A model generated the notes under the pieces. It ran no database searches and was not told the origin of the DNA. It saw only the letters and a list, made by a program, of their open reading frames with translations. Below, in pieces: positions 16,383 to 25,178 of a DNA stretch of 48,764 nt. The stretch covers positions 1 through 48,764 of the forward strand of contig JAPLIB010000149.1 of NCBI GenBank assembly GCA_026389335.1, written 5' to 3'. This DNA is from Cyanobacteriota bacterium (GTDB taxonomy: Bacteria; Cyanobacteriota; Cyanobacteriia; PCC-6307; Cyanobiaceae). The position numbers and the translations under genes are program-made. Position 1 is the stretch's first letter. Each line of letters opens with the position of its first letter.

Positions 16383-16603
16383 TCCTGATCCACCAGCGCA
16401 TCGAGGGTGAGTGCCGAGCGCACAAGGGCTTGGTAGCGCTGCACCACCCGGCGGTTGCGCTCCAGCCAGCTGCCGGGATCCCTCGCGGCGAAACCCGAGA
16501 GACCAGCCGGCCCGGTGGCATCGCCATCGAGCAATTCCAGATCGCTCTGCTGGGCCAGCAAAGCCAGCACCAACTCATGGATGCGCTGACGGCGGTCAGA
16601 CAT
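16367..16603 (-). CDS. Small hypothetical protein upstream of GH116
   Basis: A 78-residue ORF, MSDRRQRIHELVLALLAQQ..., predicted helical, with a basic middle (SWLERNRRVVQRYQALVRSALTLDALVDQEV). It reads like a genuine soluble helical protein, and the same-strand position 69 bases before GH116 suggests linkage. I do not recognise a family. No good ribosome-binding site is visible, which is not unusual in picocyanobacteria. The stop is inside the double palindrome. The 216 bases between this gene and the desaturase hold no gene that I can support. Confidence 0.6.
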   Translation of the reverse strand: MSDRRQRIHELVLALLAQQSDLELLDGDATGPAGLSGFAARDPGSWLERNRRVVQRYQALVRSALTLDALVDQEVGSD

Positions 16604-16819
16604 GGGATAGGGCCAGAACCGGGCGGGAAGGCTGGAGAATCCGAATCATGGCTCCAGGAGTGGCCTGAAGAATCAAGGGCGGATCGCCAGAGGCACGGAA
16701 GGCCATAGCTTCAGCCATCCTCTTTGCAGAGTCTCAATGGCATGGGAGGTCGGAAAGATGGGCCAACTTCCTGTCCTGACCAAGGGCCTGGGAAATGGCT
16801 TTGGCAAGCAGCGTCTGCC

Positions 16820-17983
16820 TCAGTGACCGTTCACCTTCTGGGGCTGGTAGAAAAACCCTTCGCCGGCAGCGTCCTGGCGCACCACCGCACAGCGGCTGGC
16901 CACCCGCCACAGGGCCCGGTGGATCGGCGTGGGGTCGTAGCGCACCAGAGTGGGAAAGCTCTGCTTCAGCAGCCTGGTGGCGTGCCAGGCGTTGTAGTGG
17001 GGAACGCGTGGGTTGATGTGATGGCAGACGTGGGTGGAGCCGATGCCGTGGTGGAGCAGGTTCAGCACCGGCCCATAGGGACGATCCACCGTTTGCAGCG
17101 CTCCCTTGGCCCAGGTCCAATCTCCGGAGGAGAAATGGGGGATGTTGGTATCGGTGTGCTGCATCCAGGTGTAGGCCACCAGCCAGGCATTGATCACCAG
17201 ATAGGGCAGTCCATAGACGAGCAGAACTCGCAACAGGGAGAACTGAACGGAAGCCAGCGCCAGGCCCAGCAGCATCGCCAGCACACCGAGATTGGAGACC
17301 AGCATCGGGCGACGGTAGGAGTCCGGGAACAGGGCCCGACTGCCATTGCGGAAGGGGGCACCGGTCCAGAAATGGGAGGTGGGAGCGCCGTATTCCTCTC
17401 CACCGGCCACACCGAAAAACAGGTATAGCGGCCAACCGAGCACCAGATGGGTGAACAGGGACTGGATGCCGTACAGCCTGGGTCCTAACCAGCCGCTCAG
17501 GGCCACCACCGACTGGCCGGCGGGCGAGTCTGAGCGCGGGGGCACATGGGTTTCACCGCCTTCGAGGTGGTTGCAGTTGGCATGGTGCACCGCATGGCTG
17601 CGCTGCCAGGCGAAGTAGGGCACCAACAGCAGGCTGTGCAGCACAAAGCCCACCACGGCCTCGACCCGGCGATTGGGATGGAAGGCACCATGGCCGCACT
17701 CATGGGCCAGGACCCAGCAACCGGTAGCCACGGTGCCGGTGACCACGGCGTACAGCAGCCAGAGCGGAGCGGCGAGGGGGGTCAGGGGGATCTCGGTGCC
17801 CAGGCCGTAGGCCAGCAGGGACAGGCCGAGTGACAGGGCCAGGCTTCCCCAGGCCTTGGCCGGATCGATCTGGAGCAACTCGGCAGGCAGGCAGGCCAGC
17901 AGTTCCGCTTTGCCGGGGAAGGTGCTGGACGACGGGCAGGGGGGCGCCTTGGGAGAGGCGGGCAGGGAAACAGTGGAGATCAA
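16820..17983 (-). CDS. Membrane fatty acid desaturase, FAD2/Delta12-type
   Basis: Di-iron desaturase introducing a double bond in glycerolipid acyl chains. The 387-residue protein has the three histidine boxes HECGH (94-98), HAVHH (130-134) and HVCHH (318-322) and hydrophobic pairs around 45-90, 108-125, 168-193 and 228-270. The sequence around the last box (TVDRPYG..NLLHHGIGSTHVCHH) is strongly reminiscent of the Delta12/omega-3 FAD2-type proteins of plants and cyanobacterial DesA/DesB. The N-terminus is Pro/Ser-rich. Position specificity cannot be read from sequence alone. It likely serves membrane fluidity, often cold-regulated in cyanobacteria; no regulatory site was identified. Confidence 0.9.
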   Translation of the reverse strand: MISTVSLPASPKAPPCPSSSTFPGKAELLACLPAELLQIDPAKAWGSLALSLGLSLLAYGLGTEIPLTPLAAPLWLLYAVVTGTVATGCWVLAHECGHGAFHPNRRVEAVVGFVLHSLLLVPYFAWQRSHAVHHANCNHLEGGETHVPPRSDSPAGQSVVALSGWLGPRLYGIQSLFTHLVLGWPLYLFFGVAGGEEYGAPTSHFWTGAPFRNGSRALFPDSYRRPMLVSNLGVLAMLLGLALASVQFSLLRVLLVYGLPYLVINAWLVAYTWMQHTDTNIPHFSSGDWTWAKGALQTVDRPYGPVLNLLHHGIGSTHVCHHINPRVPHYNAWHATRLLKQSFPTLVRYDPTPIHRALWRVASRCAVVRQDAAGEGFFYQPQKVNGH

Positions 17984-18082
17984 TGAAGCGGCTGCATGAC
18001 GGGCCGACTCGACGGGTCGGTCAATGGTGTCAGCAAGTTAGGGGCGTGGATGCTGCAGCCGTGCGCCGGGGCACTTGGCTGC

Positions 18083-18106
18083 CATGGCTGCCCGCATGGC
18101 TGCCCG
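18083..18106. repeat. 12-bp direct tandem repeat in intergenic DNA
   Basis: CATGGCTGCCCG is present twice head to tail (18083-18094, 18095-18106) in the 254-base gap between the desaturase start and the third Nif11 gene. A plus-strand frame from 18075 is open through here but is low-complexity (MAAMAARMAARRP) and antisense to the Nif11 gene, so I call no gene in the gap. Confidence 0.8.
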
Positions 18107-18237
18107 GAGACCAAGCCTGGGGAGTCCACCTCCAACCGCTTCGTCCAAGCCTTCGCTTAAACCATCGGCTCTGGTCGACGGGGCTGAGGCAATTTCGCTG
18201 GACGATGAACCGCCGCAGGCACTGGTAGGTGAGGGAG

Positions 18238-18489
18238 TCAGTAGTACCGGCCCGGATACTCGCCCGGGTGATCGAGCCGCCTCACCCGCACACCCGCGGC
18301 CGATTGGCCGGAGAAGCGCAGGATCTCGCTGCCGGATACCGAAAAGCCGAGCAGCTGGGCCAGCCGCGCCACCTCATCAGCAGTCGTCGCCTCCTCCAGC
18401 TGCCGCTTCAGAGCGGGATCGCGCTGGACACGGGAGAGGAAGTGCCTGAGCTGTTCGAAGGTCACCCGAGGATCCCGGTCGCAATCCAC
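18238..18489 (-). CDS. Nif11-domain small protein (copy 3)
   Basis: An 83-residue protein containing VTFEQLRHFLSRVQRDPAL then EVARLAQLLGFSVSGSEILRFSGQ, the Nif11 pattern, with a Lys/Arg-rich end (VRVRRLDHPGEYPGRYY) and no Cys core. The frame begins at ATG 18489; a GTG eight codons in (VTFEQL) would give the more conserved length. It precedes the desaturase gene on the same strand by about 250 bases. Role unknown; see the other copies at 6666 and 10228. Confidence 0.7.
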   Translation of the reverse strand: MDCDRDPRVTFEQLRHFLSRVQRDPALKRQLEEATTADEVARLAQLLGFSVSGSEILRFSGQSAAGVRVRRLDHPGEYPGRYY

Positions 18490-18833
18490 CCTACGGCGAC
18501 TGCCGTTGGCTCACACCTCAGCGTGAGGCGAGTCAGCTTCGGTTCTTGCAAAAACACACTTGACGTGCTTCAGCGATTGCTCCCAGGGCCATATCGCCAT
18601 CAGATTTCGAAACATGCTCATGCACAATGACGCCTCCGTAGACCGGGATACTGTCTGCGAAACTGCTTACCAAGACGCCCAAAATCTCAAGAAAGAGGGC
18701 GTCGCTGTCCGCGATGAAATGCAGCAACAAGGCCGACGGACACCCTGACGGCATCCGCAGAGATCAAGAAATATCAACAGACAGTGCCTAAGGACAGGTA
18801 CCCCTATCATAACTGCACGAAAAATTCAAACAC
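18490..18833. other. Intergenic stretch of lower GC, no confident gene
   Basis: These 344 bases mark the shift from the high-GC backbone to the more AT-rich region that carries the esterase gene. Short frames exist on both strands (plus 18560-18748, minus 18533-18754); neither resembles a known protein. TATCAT at 18807-18812 lies 22 bases before the esterase ATG and could be part of a -10 element or leader; no good -35 was seen. Confidence 0.5.
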
Positions 18834-21251
18834 ATGATCTGGGATCCAGCAATCACCATCTCCCCTGATTTCGATCTCAGCTTCCTGACAGATATCAGTC
18901 TCAGCATCACCCGCATTGACAGCCTGACAGGCGTCCGCTCCTCTTTAGCCATCGCACGCCTAGAGGCCGAGGCCGAGACCCTGCAACGACTGCTCACCGA
19001 TGGCCAGCCAGCTTCACCCGATTCGCTGACCAGCAGCAAGATCTTTTCCCAGGATTCCGCCATCAATTGGAGGAGCACCGAAGGTCATGCCATTGGCGGC
19101 TCACGAGGCACCCAAATCAATGGGGCCGGCACCTACATACCATTGATCTTCGCTGGCAATCAACAATTTCCCGATTCGGAATCCATTGTCGAAGCAGTGG
19201 CGATTGGAAATACGATTAAAATCAAGACCAGCCAAGGGTTGCAATACCAGCTAGCCCAGCAAGGGACAGGCGTACTTAATGTCTCAGACAACGCTGATCA
19301 ATTCGCCATCACGATCAAACGTCTCGGTCGAAATCAGAACGGTTTCGCCCTCTATCAGGTCGATTCCGAGACCGGGAGCGTAACGCTGAATGGACAGACA
19401 TTTAGCCCAGTTCAACCTGGCTACGCCAAGGCAGCGCTCGAATCCGCAGCAACCAGCCAGCTGGTTTTCAACACTGGCGCCATGCCTGAATACGATGAAG
19501 AGATCACCTTGAGAGATATCGTCCTTAGCCCTGGCGCTGAGTACGGAATTCTGTTTTTCAATGACACCAGATCGACCACATATTCCTCCTTCGCTGCTGC
19601 CAATCCAGGCTACGCCGTACAAGTACAGAGCTATCTGCCCAACAAGGACGGTCAACTCGTTTTTGCCCTGGAAGACATCAGCATCAGTCATCCGACATGC
19701 GACAGAGACTTTAATGATCTGATCGTAACGATCGAAGCGGAGCCTAAGACAAGCTTTGTTCAACTCGCCGTCTTTGGTGACAGTCTGAGTGATTTCGGTT
19801 CCCGCTCCGCAGCCATGTACAAACAAGTGCTGCAGCCCGCTGCGGTGCCTGCGTGGAGCGGTTCCACGTTCAGCAACGCCCAGGCCAACTGGCAAACCGA
19901 ACTTCGCACCGCACTTGATATCCCCTACGACAGCGTCACCGGAGCCGGCATCACTAACAGTTTCGTCGGCGGCCTTCCCAGCCTGATTCCAGCTAGTCCG
20001 GAGAATCCCTCTTATGCGGTCGGCGGCGCTCTCTCTGGAAAGAACACACTCTATGACGTTCTGGCAAGTCTCAATCCTCCCCAGTTCCCCCCAGCCCTGC
20101 TGGGAGCTCCCTACTCGGTCAGCGGACTGGGTGTGCAGTCCCAGATTGAACAGGCACTGACGGTTGACAACAAATCACTCATCAACAATCTGGTCACGCT
20201 ATGGAGCGGTGGCAATGATCTGCTGGCCGCTATCAACCTTGGCCAGACACTGAATGCCACCCTGCAGGATGTGCTGACAAAGACAAGGGCAAGCCTGATC
20301 ACGCTACTGCGCTCAGGCGAAGCACGCTCCGTGCTGGTTTCCAGCCTGGCTCCATTGCAGGGCGACGTAGATGGGGTTGCCTATTCCATGCCCTTCCTGA
20401 AGTCCCTGCCCCCAGAATGGCAGACTGCGATTGAAGCAGGTGCCGCCACCGTGTTCCGAGGCGCAATCTCGGCAATGGTAGAAGAGGTTAAAGCGATGTT
20501 CCCCTACGCAGCTCTGGTCGATTTCAACAATGAATTAGGATTCAACTGGAAGCGGTTCGGCAGCGAACTTGGCAACTTTAGCGAATATAGCATTACACAG
20601 ACTACGCAATCAGCCCAGTCAAACGAAGCAACTGAAGCCAATGAATATCTTTACTTTGACGACGTCCACCCAACGGAGTCCGGCCATAAAATGATCGCAC
20701 AGGCGATTGAACTGACTCTCGAAGCGGACCAATCCTCACTGGATGCAGCCTTCCTGAATGACACCATTGTTGCCGATGGTGCTGTGGCCATGGGCAGTTG
20801 GTTGAACGATGCCATCACTGCCGCCAACACCGGCAGTCAACTCAATGGTCTTGCTGGCAATGATTGGCTGAAAGGCCTCAATGGAGCTGACGACCTGAAT
20901 GGCGGAGATGGAAATGATCTGCTCAACGGTGCTGGTGGGATCAATGCTCTGAACGGCGGATTGGGTGCTGACGTTTTTGAGATCACTACAGAGAGCCTCA
21001 ACGGTGGGCTCCAGACCATCCAAGATTTCAATGCCACCGAAGGCGACCGCCTGTTGTTATCGGAAGCCTATGCAGCAGCCATCGGTGATTTCTTCTTCGT
21101 GCCCACCCAGCAGGATTGGCAACAGGCCGTCAGTTTCGAGTCCACAGCAGAGGGAGGCCTACTCAGCATTCACTTCTCAGACCCGACAACGGTGGATGGC
21201 TTGATTGCCCTCAAAGGAGTACAAAGCTTCGACACAGCCTGGCTCAGCTGA
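18834..21251 (+). CDS. Secreted DUF4114 / GDSL (SGNH) esterase-like / RTX protein
   Basis: An 805-residue multidomain exoprotein. Residues about 200-302 form a DUF4114-like domain ending with DRDFNDLIVTIEA, common in calcium-binding exported cyanobacterial proteins. An SGNH hydrolase follows: block I FGDSLSD (Ser317), block III SGGND (Asn461), block V DDVHPTESGH (Asp609, His612), so the catalytic triad looks complete. The C-terminus has several RTX nonapeptide-like repeats (GLAGNDWLKGLNGADDLNGGDGND split over 673-715) and ends with a beta domain typical of type I secretion substrates. No N-terminal signal peptide is present, consistent with type I export, but no ABC/HlyD pair is in the window. 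Codon use is less GC-rich than its neighbours. Likely acts on extracellular lipids or esters. Confidence 0.85.
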   Translation: MIWDPAITISPDFDLSFLTDISLSITRIDSLTGVRSSLAIARLEAEAETLQRLLTDGQPASPDSLTSSKIFSQDSAINWRSTEGHAIGGSRGTQINGAGTYIPLIFAGNQQFPDSESIVEAVAIGNTIKIKTSQGLQYQLAQQGTGVLNVSDNADQFAITIKRLGRNQNGFALYQVDSETGSVTLNGQTFSPVQPGYAKAALESAATSQLVFNTGAMPEYDEEITLRDIVLSPGAEYGILFFNDTRSTTYSSFAAANPGYAVQVQSYLPNKDGQLVFALEDISISHPTCDRDFNDLIVTIEAEPKTSFVQLAVFGDSLSDFGSRSAAMYKQVLQPAAVPAWSGSTFSNAQANWQTELRTALDIPYDSVTGAGITNSFVGGLPSLIPASPENPSYAVGGALSGKNTLYDVLASLNPPQFPPALLGAPYSVSGLGVQSQIEQALTVDNKSLINNLVTLWSGGNDLLAAINLGQTLNATLQDVLTKTRASLITLLRSGEARSVLVSSLAPLQGDVDGVAYSMPFLKSLPPEWQTAIEAGAATVFRGAISAMVEEVKAMFPYAALVDFNNELGFNWKRFGSELGNFSEYSITQTTQSAQSNEATEANEYLYFDDVHPTESGHKMIAQAIELTLEADQSSLDAAFLNDTIVADGAVAMGSWLNDAITAANTGSQLNGLAGNDWLKGLNGADDLNGGDGNDLLNGAGGINALNGGLGADVFEITTESLNGGLQTIQDFNATEGDRLLLSEAYAAAIGDFFFVPTQQDWQQAVSFESTAEGGLLSIHFSDPTTVDGLIALKGVQSFDTAWLS

Positions 21252-21473
21252 TCGGATCGGTTCCGCAACCTCGGTGGACTTGATGGACCTGGGGGAGGCA
21301 CCGGGCCGCAGCCCAAGGGCGCGCTGCCGTTGCCGCCGCCGCCAAAGCGTTAGACCGGAATCGACGCGCCCGTTGGGGCTGCATCGCCCAGGCCTGCTCA
21401 AGGGCCGAAGTGCTGTGGGCCTTGCTGTTGCCCTCGATGACCCAAGCCCAGGCCCCACCCAGGAGCAACACTG

Positions 21474-22925
21474 ATGTACAACCAACCCCTGCCGCCGATC
21501 GCCGGCCGCGAAGCCGAGATCCTGGCCCTGGTGCAACAGGAGGGGTCGGTGTTTCTGCCGCACACCAATCTCGATCTGGGGCAGATCCAGTCGGCCTTTG
21601 CCTGTGCCCTGCACATGCACCAGCCAACGATCCCGGCCGGGGCGAATGGAGAACTCATCTCCCATCTGCAGTACATGGTGGAGCATCCTGGTGAGGGCGA
21701 TAATCACAATGCCGAACCCTTTGCCCAGTGCTATAAGCGCCTGGCCGAACTCATCCCCCAGCTGATCAGCGAGGGCTGCAATCCGCGCATCATGCTGGAT
21801 TATTCCGGCAACTTGCTCTGGGGCTTAGAGCAGATGGGCCGCGTCGATATTCTAGATGCCCTCAAAAGCCTCGCCTGTGATCCCAGCCTGCAACCCCATG
21901 TGGAGTGGCTCGGCACCTTCTGGAGCCATGCCGTGGCCCCCTCCACGCCGATCCCCGATCTGAAGCTACAGATCCTGGCCTGGCAACAGCATTTCGCGGC
22001 CCTGTTTGGAGCCGAAGCGCTACAGCGAGTGAATGGATTCTCGCCACCGGAGATGCACCTGCCCAACCACCCCGACACGCTGTATGAATTCGTGAAGGCC
22101 CTCAGAGAGTGCGGTTATCGCTGGCTGCTGGTGCAGGAACACAGCGTTGAAAACCTTGATGGCTCCCCCCTGAGCCAGGAGCAGAAATACATTCCCAACC
22201 AACTGGTGGCGCGCAACTCCAATGGAGAAACCGCCACCATCACCGCCCTGATCAAAACCCAGGGCTCCGACACCAAGTTGGTGGGTCAGATGCAGCCCTG
22301 CTACGAAGCCCTGGGACTAGGCCGGCAGGTGCTGGGAGCCACAACAATTCCAGCGATCGTTTCCCAGATCGCCGACGGCGAAAATGGCGGTGTGATGATG
22401 AATGAATTCCCACCGGCCTTCATCCAGGCCCATCAGCGCATCGCCCGAGAGGGCGGCGGCACAACGGGCACGGTGGCGATCAACGGCACCGAATACCTGG
22501 AGTTGCTGGAAGCTGCCGGGGTGCAGTCAGCGGATTTCCCCAAGATTGAGGCGGTCCATCAGCACAGGCTCTGGCAACAGATCGGCAGCCAGCCCAGCCC
22601 TGAAGCCGTAGAGGCCGCCATCGCCGACCTCAAGGCCCATGATTCCGAGTTTTCGATGGCCGGCGCCTCCTGGACCAACAACCTCAGCTGGGTGGAGGGC
22701 TACGCCAACATTCTCGAGCCGATGAACCAGCTCAGCGCCCAGTTTCACCAACGATTTGACCCGCTGGTGGCTGCAGATCCAGGGGTCACCAAAACGCCGC
22801 CCTATCAGCAGGCGTTGCTCCACCTGCTGCTGCTGGAAACCAGTTGCTTCCGCTACTGGGGCCAGGGCACCTGGACCGATTACGCCAGCGAAATCCACCG
22901 ACGGGGTGTCGCGGCGATCGGCTGA
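21474..22925 (+). CDS. Glycoside hydrolase family 57-like protein
   Basis: A 483-residue protein beginning with the GH57-type motif ALHMHQPTIPAG (His47, His49), then EGDNHNAEPF and RIMLDYSGNLLWGLEQ, followed by EWLGTFWSHAVAPSTP and a helical C-terminus. GH57 enzymes act on alpha-glucans (amylases, 4-alpha-glucanotransferases, branching enzymes). Family members of this shape occur in cyanobacteria, but specificity is not assigned; the usual GH57 nucleophile Glu was not confidently located by eye. No signal peptide, so intracellular, perhaps glycogen-related. Starts 222 bases after the esterase; that gap holds no gene I can support. Confidence 0.75.
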   Translation: MYNQPLPPIAGREAEILALVQQEGSVFLPHTNLDLGQIQSAFACALHMHQPTIPAGANGELISHLQYMVEHPGEGDNHNAEPFAQCYKRLAELIPQLISEGCNPRIMLDYSGNLLWGLEQMGRVDILDALKSLACDPSLQPHVEWLGTFWSHAVAPSTPIPDLKLQILAWQQHFAALFGAEALQRVNGFSPPEMHLPNHPDTLYEFVKALRECGYRWLLVQEHSVENLDGSPLSQEQKYIPNQLVARNSNGETATITALIKTQGSDTKLVGQMQPCYEALGLGRQVLGATTIPAIVSQIADGENGGVMMNEFPPAFIQAHQRIAREGGGTTGTVAINGTEYLELLEAAGVQSADFPKIEAVHQHRLWQQIGSQPSPEAVEAAIADLKAHDSEFSMAGASWTNNLSWVEGYANILEPMNQLSAQFHQRFDPLVAADPGVTKTPPYQQALLHLLLLETSCFRYWGQGTWTDYASEIHRRGVAAIG

Positions 22926-22936
22926 TCGGCAAGCGG

Positions 22937-23044
22937 CTAGGCCAACAGCTCCGTTTCGGGCTCAGGCCCTTCGCATTCGCCGCAGTGAATCACGCCATGG
23001 CGAGCGGAATACCGAATCACAATCCCACTGAATTTCACCTTCAT
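22937..23044 (-). CDS. Possible 35-residue CxxC mini-protein
   Basis: ATG at 23044 to TAG at 22937-22939 encodes a peptide beginning MKVKFSGIVIRYSARHGV and continuing IHCGECEGPEPETELLA. The beta-strand-like start, the CGEC motif and the acidic tail look like a real small protein, possibly zinc-binding. It overlaps, one frame shifted, the 3' part of a 66-residue frame at 22962-23162. Either this is an independent gene, or the two frames are parts of one gene split by a frameshift. No homologue is recalled. Confidence 0.4.
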   Translation of the reverse strand: MKVKFSGIVIRYSARHGVIHCGECEGPEPETELLA

Positions 23045-23162
23045 AGGCGTGACAGAACGCTTCATCAGGAAAGCGAGAGAGTTCTTCGATCAGGCGTCGC
23101 ACTGTTCGCCTGAAACTTCCGCAATCAAAGAGCAGTCGGTCCTGATCGGCAGGGATCGCCAC
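22962..23162 (-). CDS. Possible small protein overlapping the CxxC mini-ORF
   Basis: From GTG 23162 the frame reads VAIPADQDRLLFDCGSFRR then TVRRLIEELSRFPDEAFCHAYEGEIQWD before becoming Arg-rich and stopping (RRMRRA). The first 45 residues look like a real amphipathic protein; the last 20 do not, which is exactly where the overlapping frame with CGEC becomes protein-like. I read this as either two overlapping genes or one gene with a +1 shift near 23010-23040. It lies head to head with cobL. Confidence 0.35.
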   Translation of the reverse strand: MAIPADQDRLLFDCGSFRRTVRRLIEELSRFPDEAFCHAYEGEIQWDCDSVFRSPWRDSLRRMRRA

Positions 23163-23323
23163 GGGGCTCCGTGATCACTGGGACTGTTGCTGCCGTAGCC
23201 GCTGAGCACCAGGCCCGCGGGGCACTTCGATTGGCTCGATCCTGGATCGAACCAGCTCCCAACCTCCCCTGGATCCGCTGCTGGACCAGCGCAACAGAAG
23301 CCCCGGTGCCCTGGCTGAGCATC

Positions 23324-24658
23324 ATGGTGGCCATGGCAAGGGACTCCCTGATCAGCAAGGCGGCAGCAACTGAGGCCAGATCGCTGGCGGTGATCGGCAC
23401 CGACGCCGGCGGCCTGGCCGGCCTGCCCGCCACCAGCCTGGCCCTGCTGCGCGACGCCCGCCTGGTGGTGGCCCCGGCGCGATTGCTGCCCCAGCTGGCC
23501 CCCTGGTGGCAGAGCGAACAGGCGGCCGGACGGGTGCCGGCGGGAACCCCCTACCCGGAGCTCCTGGCCAGCGACAAGCCCGAGCGGATCTTCGGGCCGC
23601 TGGGCGAGGCCCTGGCTGCGGGCCTGCCGGCGGTGCTGCTCGCCAGCGGTGACCCGCTCTGGTTCGGCATCGGCCGGCTGCTGCTGCAGGTGTTTCCGCC
23701 GGAGAAACTGCGCTTCCACCCGGCTCCTTCCTCGCTGCAGCTGGCCTTTGCCCGCATCGGCCGGCCCTGGCAGGACGCCAGCTGGCTGAGCCTGCATGGC
23801 CGCGATCCCGAACCCCTGGCGGCGGCCCTGCAGAAACGCCCCGCCGCCCTGGCCGTGCTCTGTGATCCGGGGGCGGGCGGGGCCGAGACGGTGCGGCGCC
23901 TGCTCAGCGCCTCTGGCCTGGAACCGGCCTATGGCTTCTGGCTGTGCGAGCGCCTGGGCCATCCAGCCGAACGGGTGCAGCGGCTGGCTCCGAGCGAGCC
24001 ATTGCCGGCCGATCTCGATCCCCTGCACCTGGTGCTGCTGCTGGCCGAGGTGCCACCAGCCCCGGATCCCACCAGCTTGCCCCTGTTCGGCATCGCCGAT
24101 GGTCTCTGGCTGCAGCACGCCGATCAGCCGGGCCTGATGACCAAACGGGAGGTGCGCATCCAGCTGCTGGCCGATCTGGAACTGCCCGCCATGGGCGTGC
24201 TCTGGGATATCGGCGCCGGCGTCGGCTCCGTGGGGCTGGAGGCGCTGCGGCTGCGGCCGGCCCTGGCGCTGTGGGCGGTGGAACGTCGTGCCGGCGCCGC
24301 CGCCCTGATCACCGCCAATGCCGAGCGCCTGGGGGTGGCGCCGGCGGGCGTGGTGGAAGGGGCCGCTCCCGAGGTGCTGGGGCCGTTGCCGGATCCGGAT
24401 CGGGTGCTGCTCGGCGGCGGCGGCCGGGATCGGGCAGCCCTGCTCGAGGCGGTGCTGCTGCGGTTGCGGCCCGGAGGCCTGGTGGTGATCCCGATGGCCA
24501 CCCTCGAGGCCCTAGCCGAGCTGCGGCCCCGCCTGGAGGCCTCCGGACTGCAGGTGAGCGTGTCGCAGCATCAGGCCTGGCGCGGCGCTCCCCTGGCCGA
24601 TGGCACCCGCCTGGCGCCGCTCAATCCCGTGTTGGTGCTCAGCGGGCGGAAGGGCTGA
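23324..24658 (+). CDS. cobL: Precorrin-6B methyltransferase, CbiE-CbiT fusion
   Basis: Cobalamin (pseudocobalamin) biosynthesis: methylation at C5 and C15 with decarboxylation. The N-terminal CbiE half starts SLAVIGTDAGGLAGLPA and contains LLASGDPLWFGIGRLLL and HPAPSSLQLAFARIGRPWQDASWLSLHGR in pieces. The C-terminal CbiT half has the SAM motif LWDIGAGVGSVGLEALRL and the PDRVLLGGGGRD segment. The open frame reaches back to 23171, but conservation begins near 23381; ATG 23324 (MVAMARDSL) or the ATG three codons later is the likely start. The 3' end overlaps the DUF192 gene by 20 bases tail to tail. No cobalamin riboswitch is recognised upstream. Confidence 0.93.
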   Translation: MVAMARDSLISKAAATEARSLAVIGTDAGGLAGLPATSLALLRDARLVVAPARLLPQLAPWWQSEQAAGRVPAGTPYPELLASDKPERIFGPLGEALAAGLPAVLLASGDPLWFGIGRLLLQVFPPEKLRFHPAPSSLQLAFARIGRPWQDASWLSLHGRDPEPLAAALQKRPAALAVLCDPGAGGAETVRRLLSASGLEPAYGFWLCERLGHPAERVQRLAPSEPLPADLDPLHLVLLLAEVPPAPDPTSLPLFGIADGLWLQHADQPGLMTKREVRIQLLADLELPAMGVLWDIGAGVGSVGLEALRLRPALALWAVERRAGAAALITANAERLGVAPAGVVEGAAPEVLGPLPDPDRVLLGGGGRDRAALLEAVLLRLRPGGLVVIPMATLEALAELRPRLEASGLQVSVSQHQAWRGAPLADGTRLAPLNPVLVLSGRKG

Positions 24659-25178
24659 GCGAGGTGATGTTCAGGACAGTGCCCTCGCCGATCCCCAGCC
24701 GCGCCGCCTCACCGGCGCCGATCTCCAGCACCCCATCCACCGCTTGATCCGGCCCGTAGCTGCGGCAGGGCAAGCGCATGCAGGGAGGCGCCGCCGCAAC
24801 GATGGCGATCACCCGTCCATCCCGGATGAACAGCATGTCGAGGGGTTCGGGGGTCTGGTGCATCCAGAACCGGGCCACGGTCGGCGGGGCATAGGCAAAC
24901 CACATGCCCTGCAGCGCCGGCAAAGGCGGTCGCAGCTGCAGCCCCATGACGTACTGGCGGAGATTCCGGGGCTCTTCCAGCTGCAGGCAGACGGGTGCCG
25001 CACCAGCTGGCCTGAGGAAGCAGGCCTGGGCCGTGAGCGGCAGAACCTGGGGTGGGGAGCCGGCCAGGCTGGGGACCGCGGCCAGGGCCGGGACAATCGT
25101 CAGGGCTGGGATGGCCACCAGGGCCGCAGACCAAGCCCAGCGACCAACAGCCCTAGCGGGACGAACGGGGCCACTCAT
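24639..25178 (-). CDS. DUF192 exported protein
   Basis: A 179-residue protein with an N-terminal hydrophobic segment (WSAALVAIPALTIVPALAAV, about 14-35) that is probably a signal peptide or anchor. The DUF192 domain follows: LRQYVMGLQLRPPLP, the family signature FWMHQTPEPLDMLFIRDGRVIAI, then PCRSYGPDQAVDGVLEIGAG. The family is a small beta barrel of unknown role found in bacteria and archaea. Its start overlaps the response-regulator stop by 4 bases (25175-25178), so it is likely translated with it. Confidence 0.88.
   Translation of the reverse strand: MSGPVRPARAVGRWAWSAALVAIPALTIVPALAAVPSLAGSPPQVLPLTAQACFLRPAGAAPVCLQLEEPRNLRQYVMGLQLRPPLPALQGMWFAYAPPTVARFWMHQTPEPLDMLFIRDGRVIAIVAAAPPCMRLPCRSYGPDQAVDGVLEIGAGEAARLGIGEGTVLNITSLSPSAR

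Noticed and set aside
18075-18449. 124-residue plus-strand frame with MAAMAARMAARRP start
   Set aside because: Low complexity, caused partly by a 12-bp tandem repeat, and antisense to a Nif11 gene.
18533-18754. 73-residue minus-strand frame with some hydrophobic pattern
   Set aside because: No recognisable motif, no neighbours, and a competing plus-strand frame; kept only as a weak possibility in the intergenic note.
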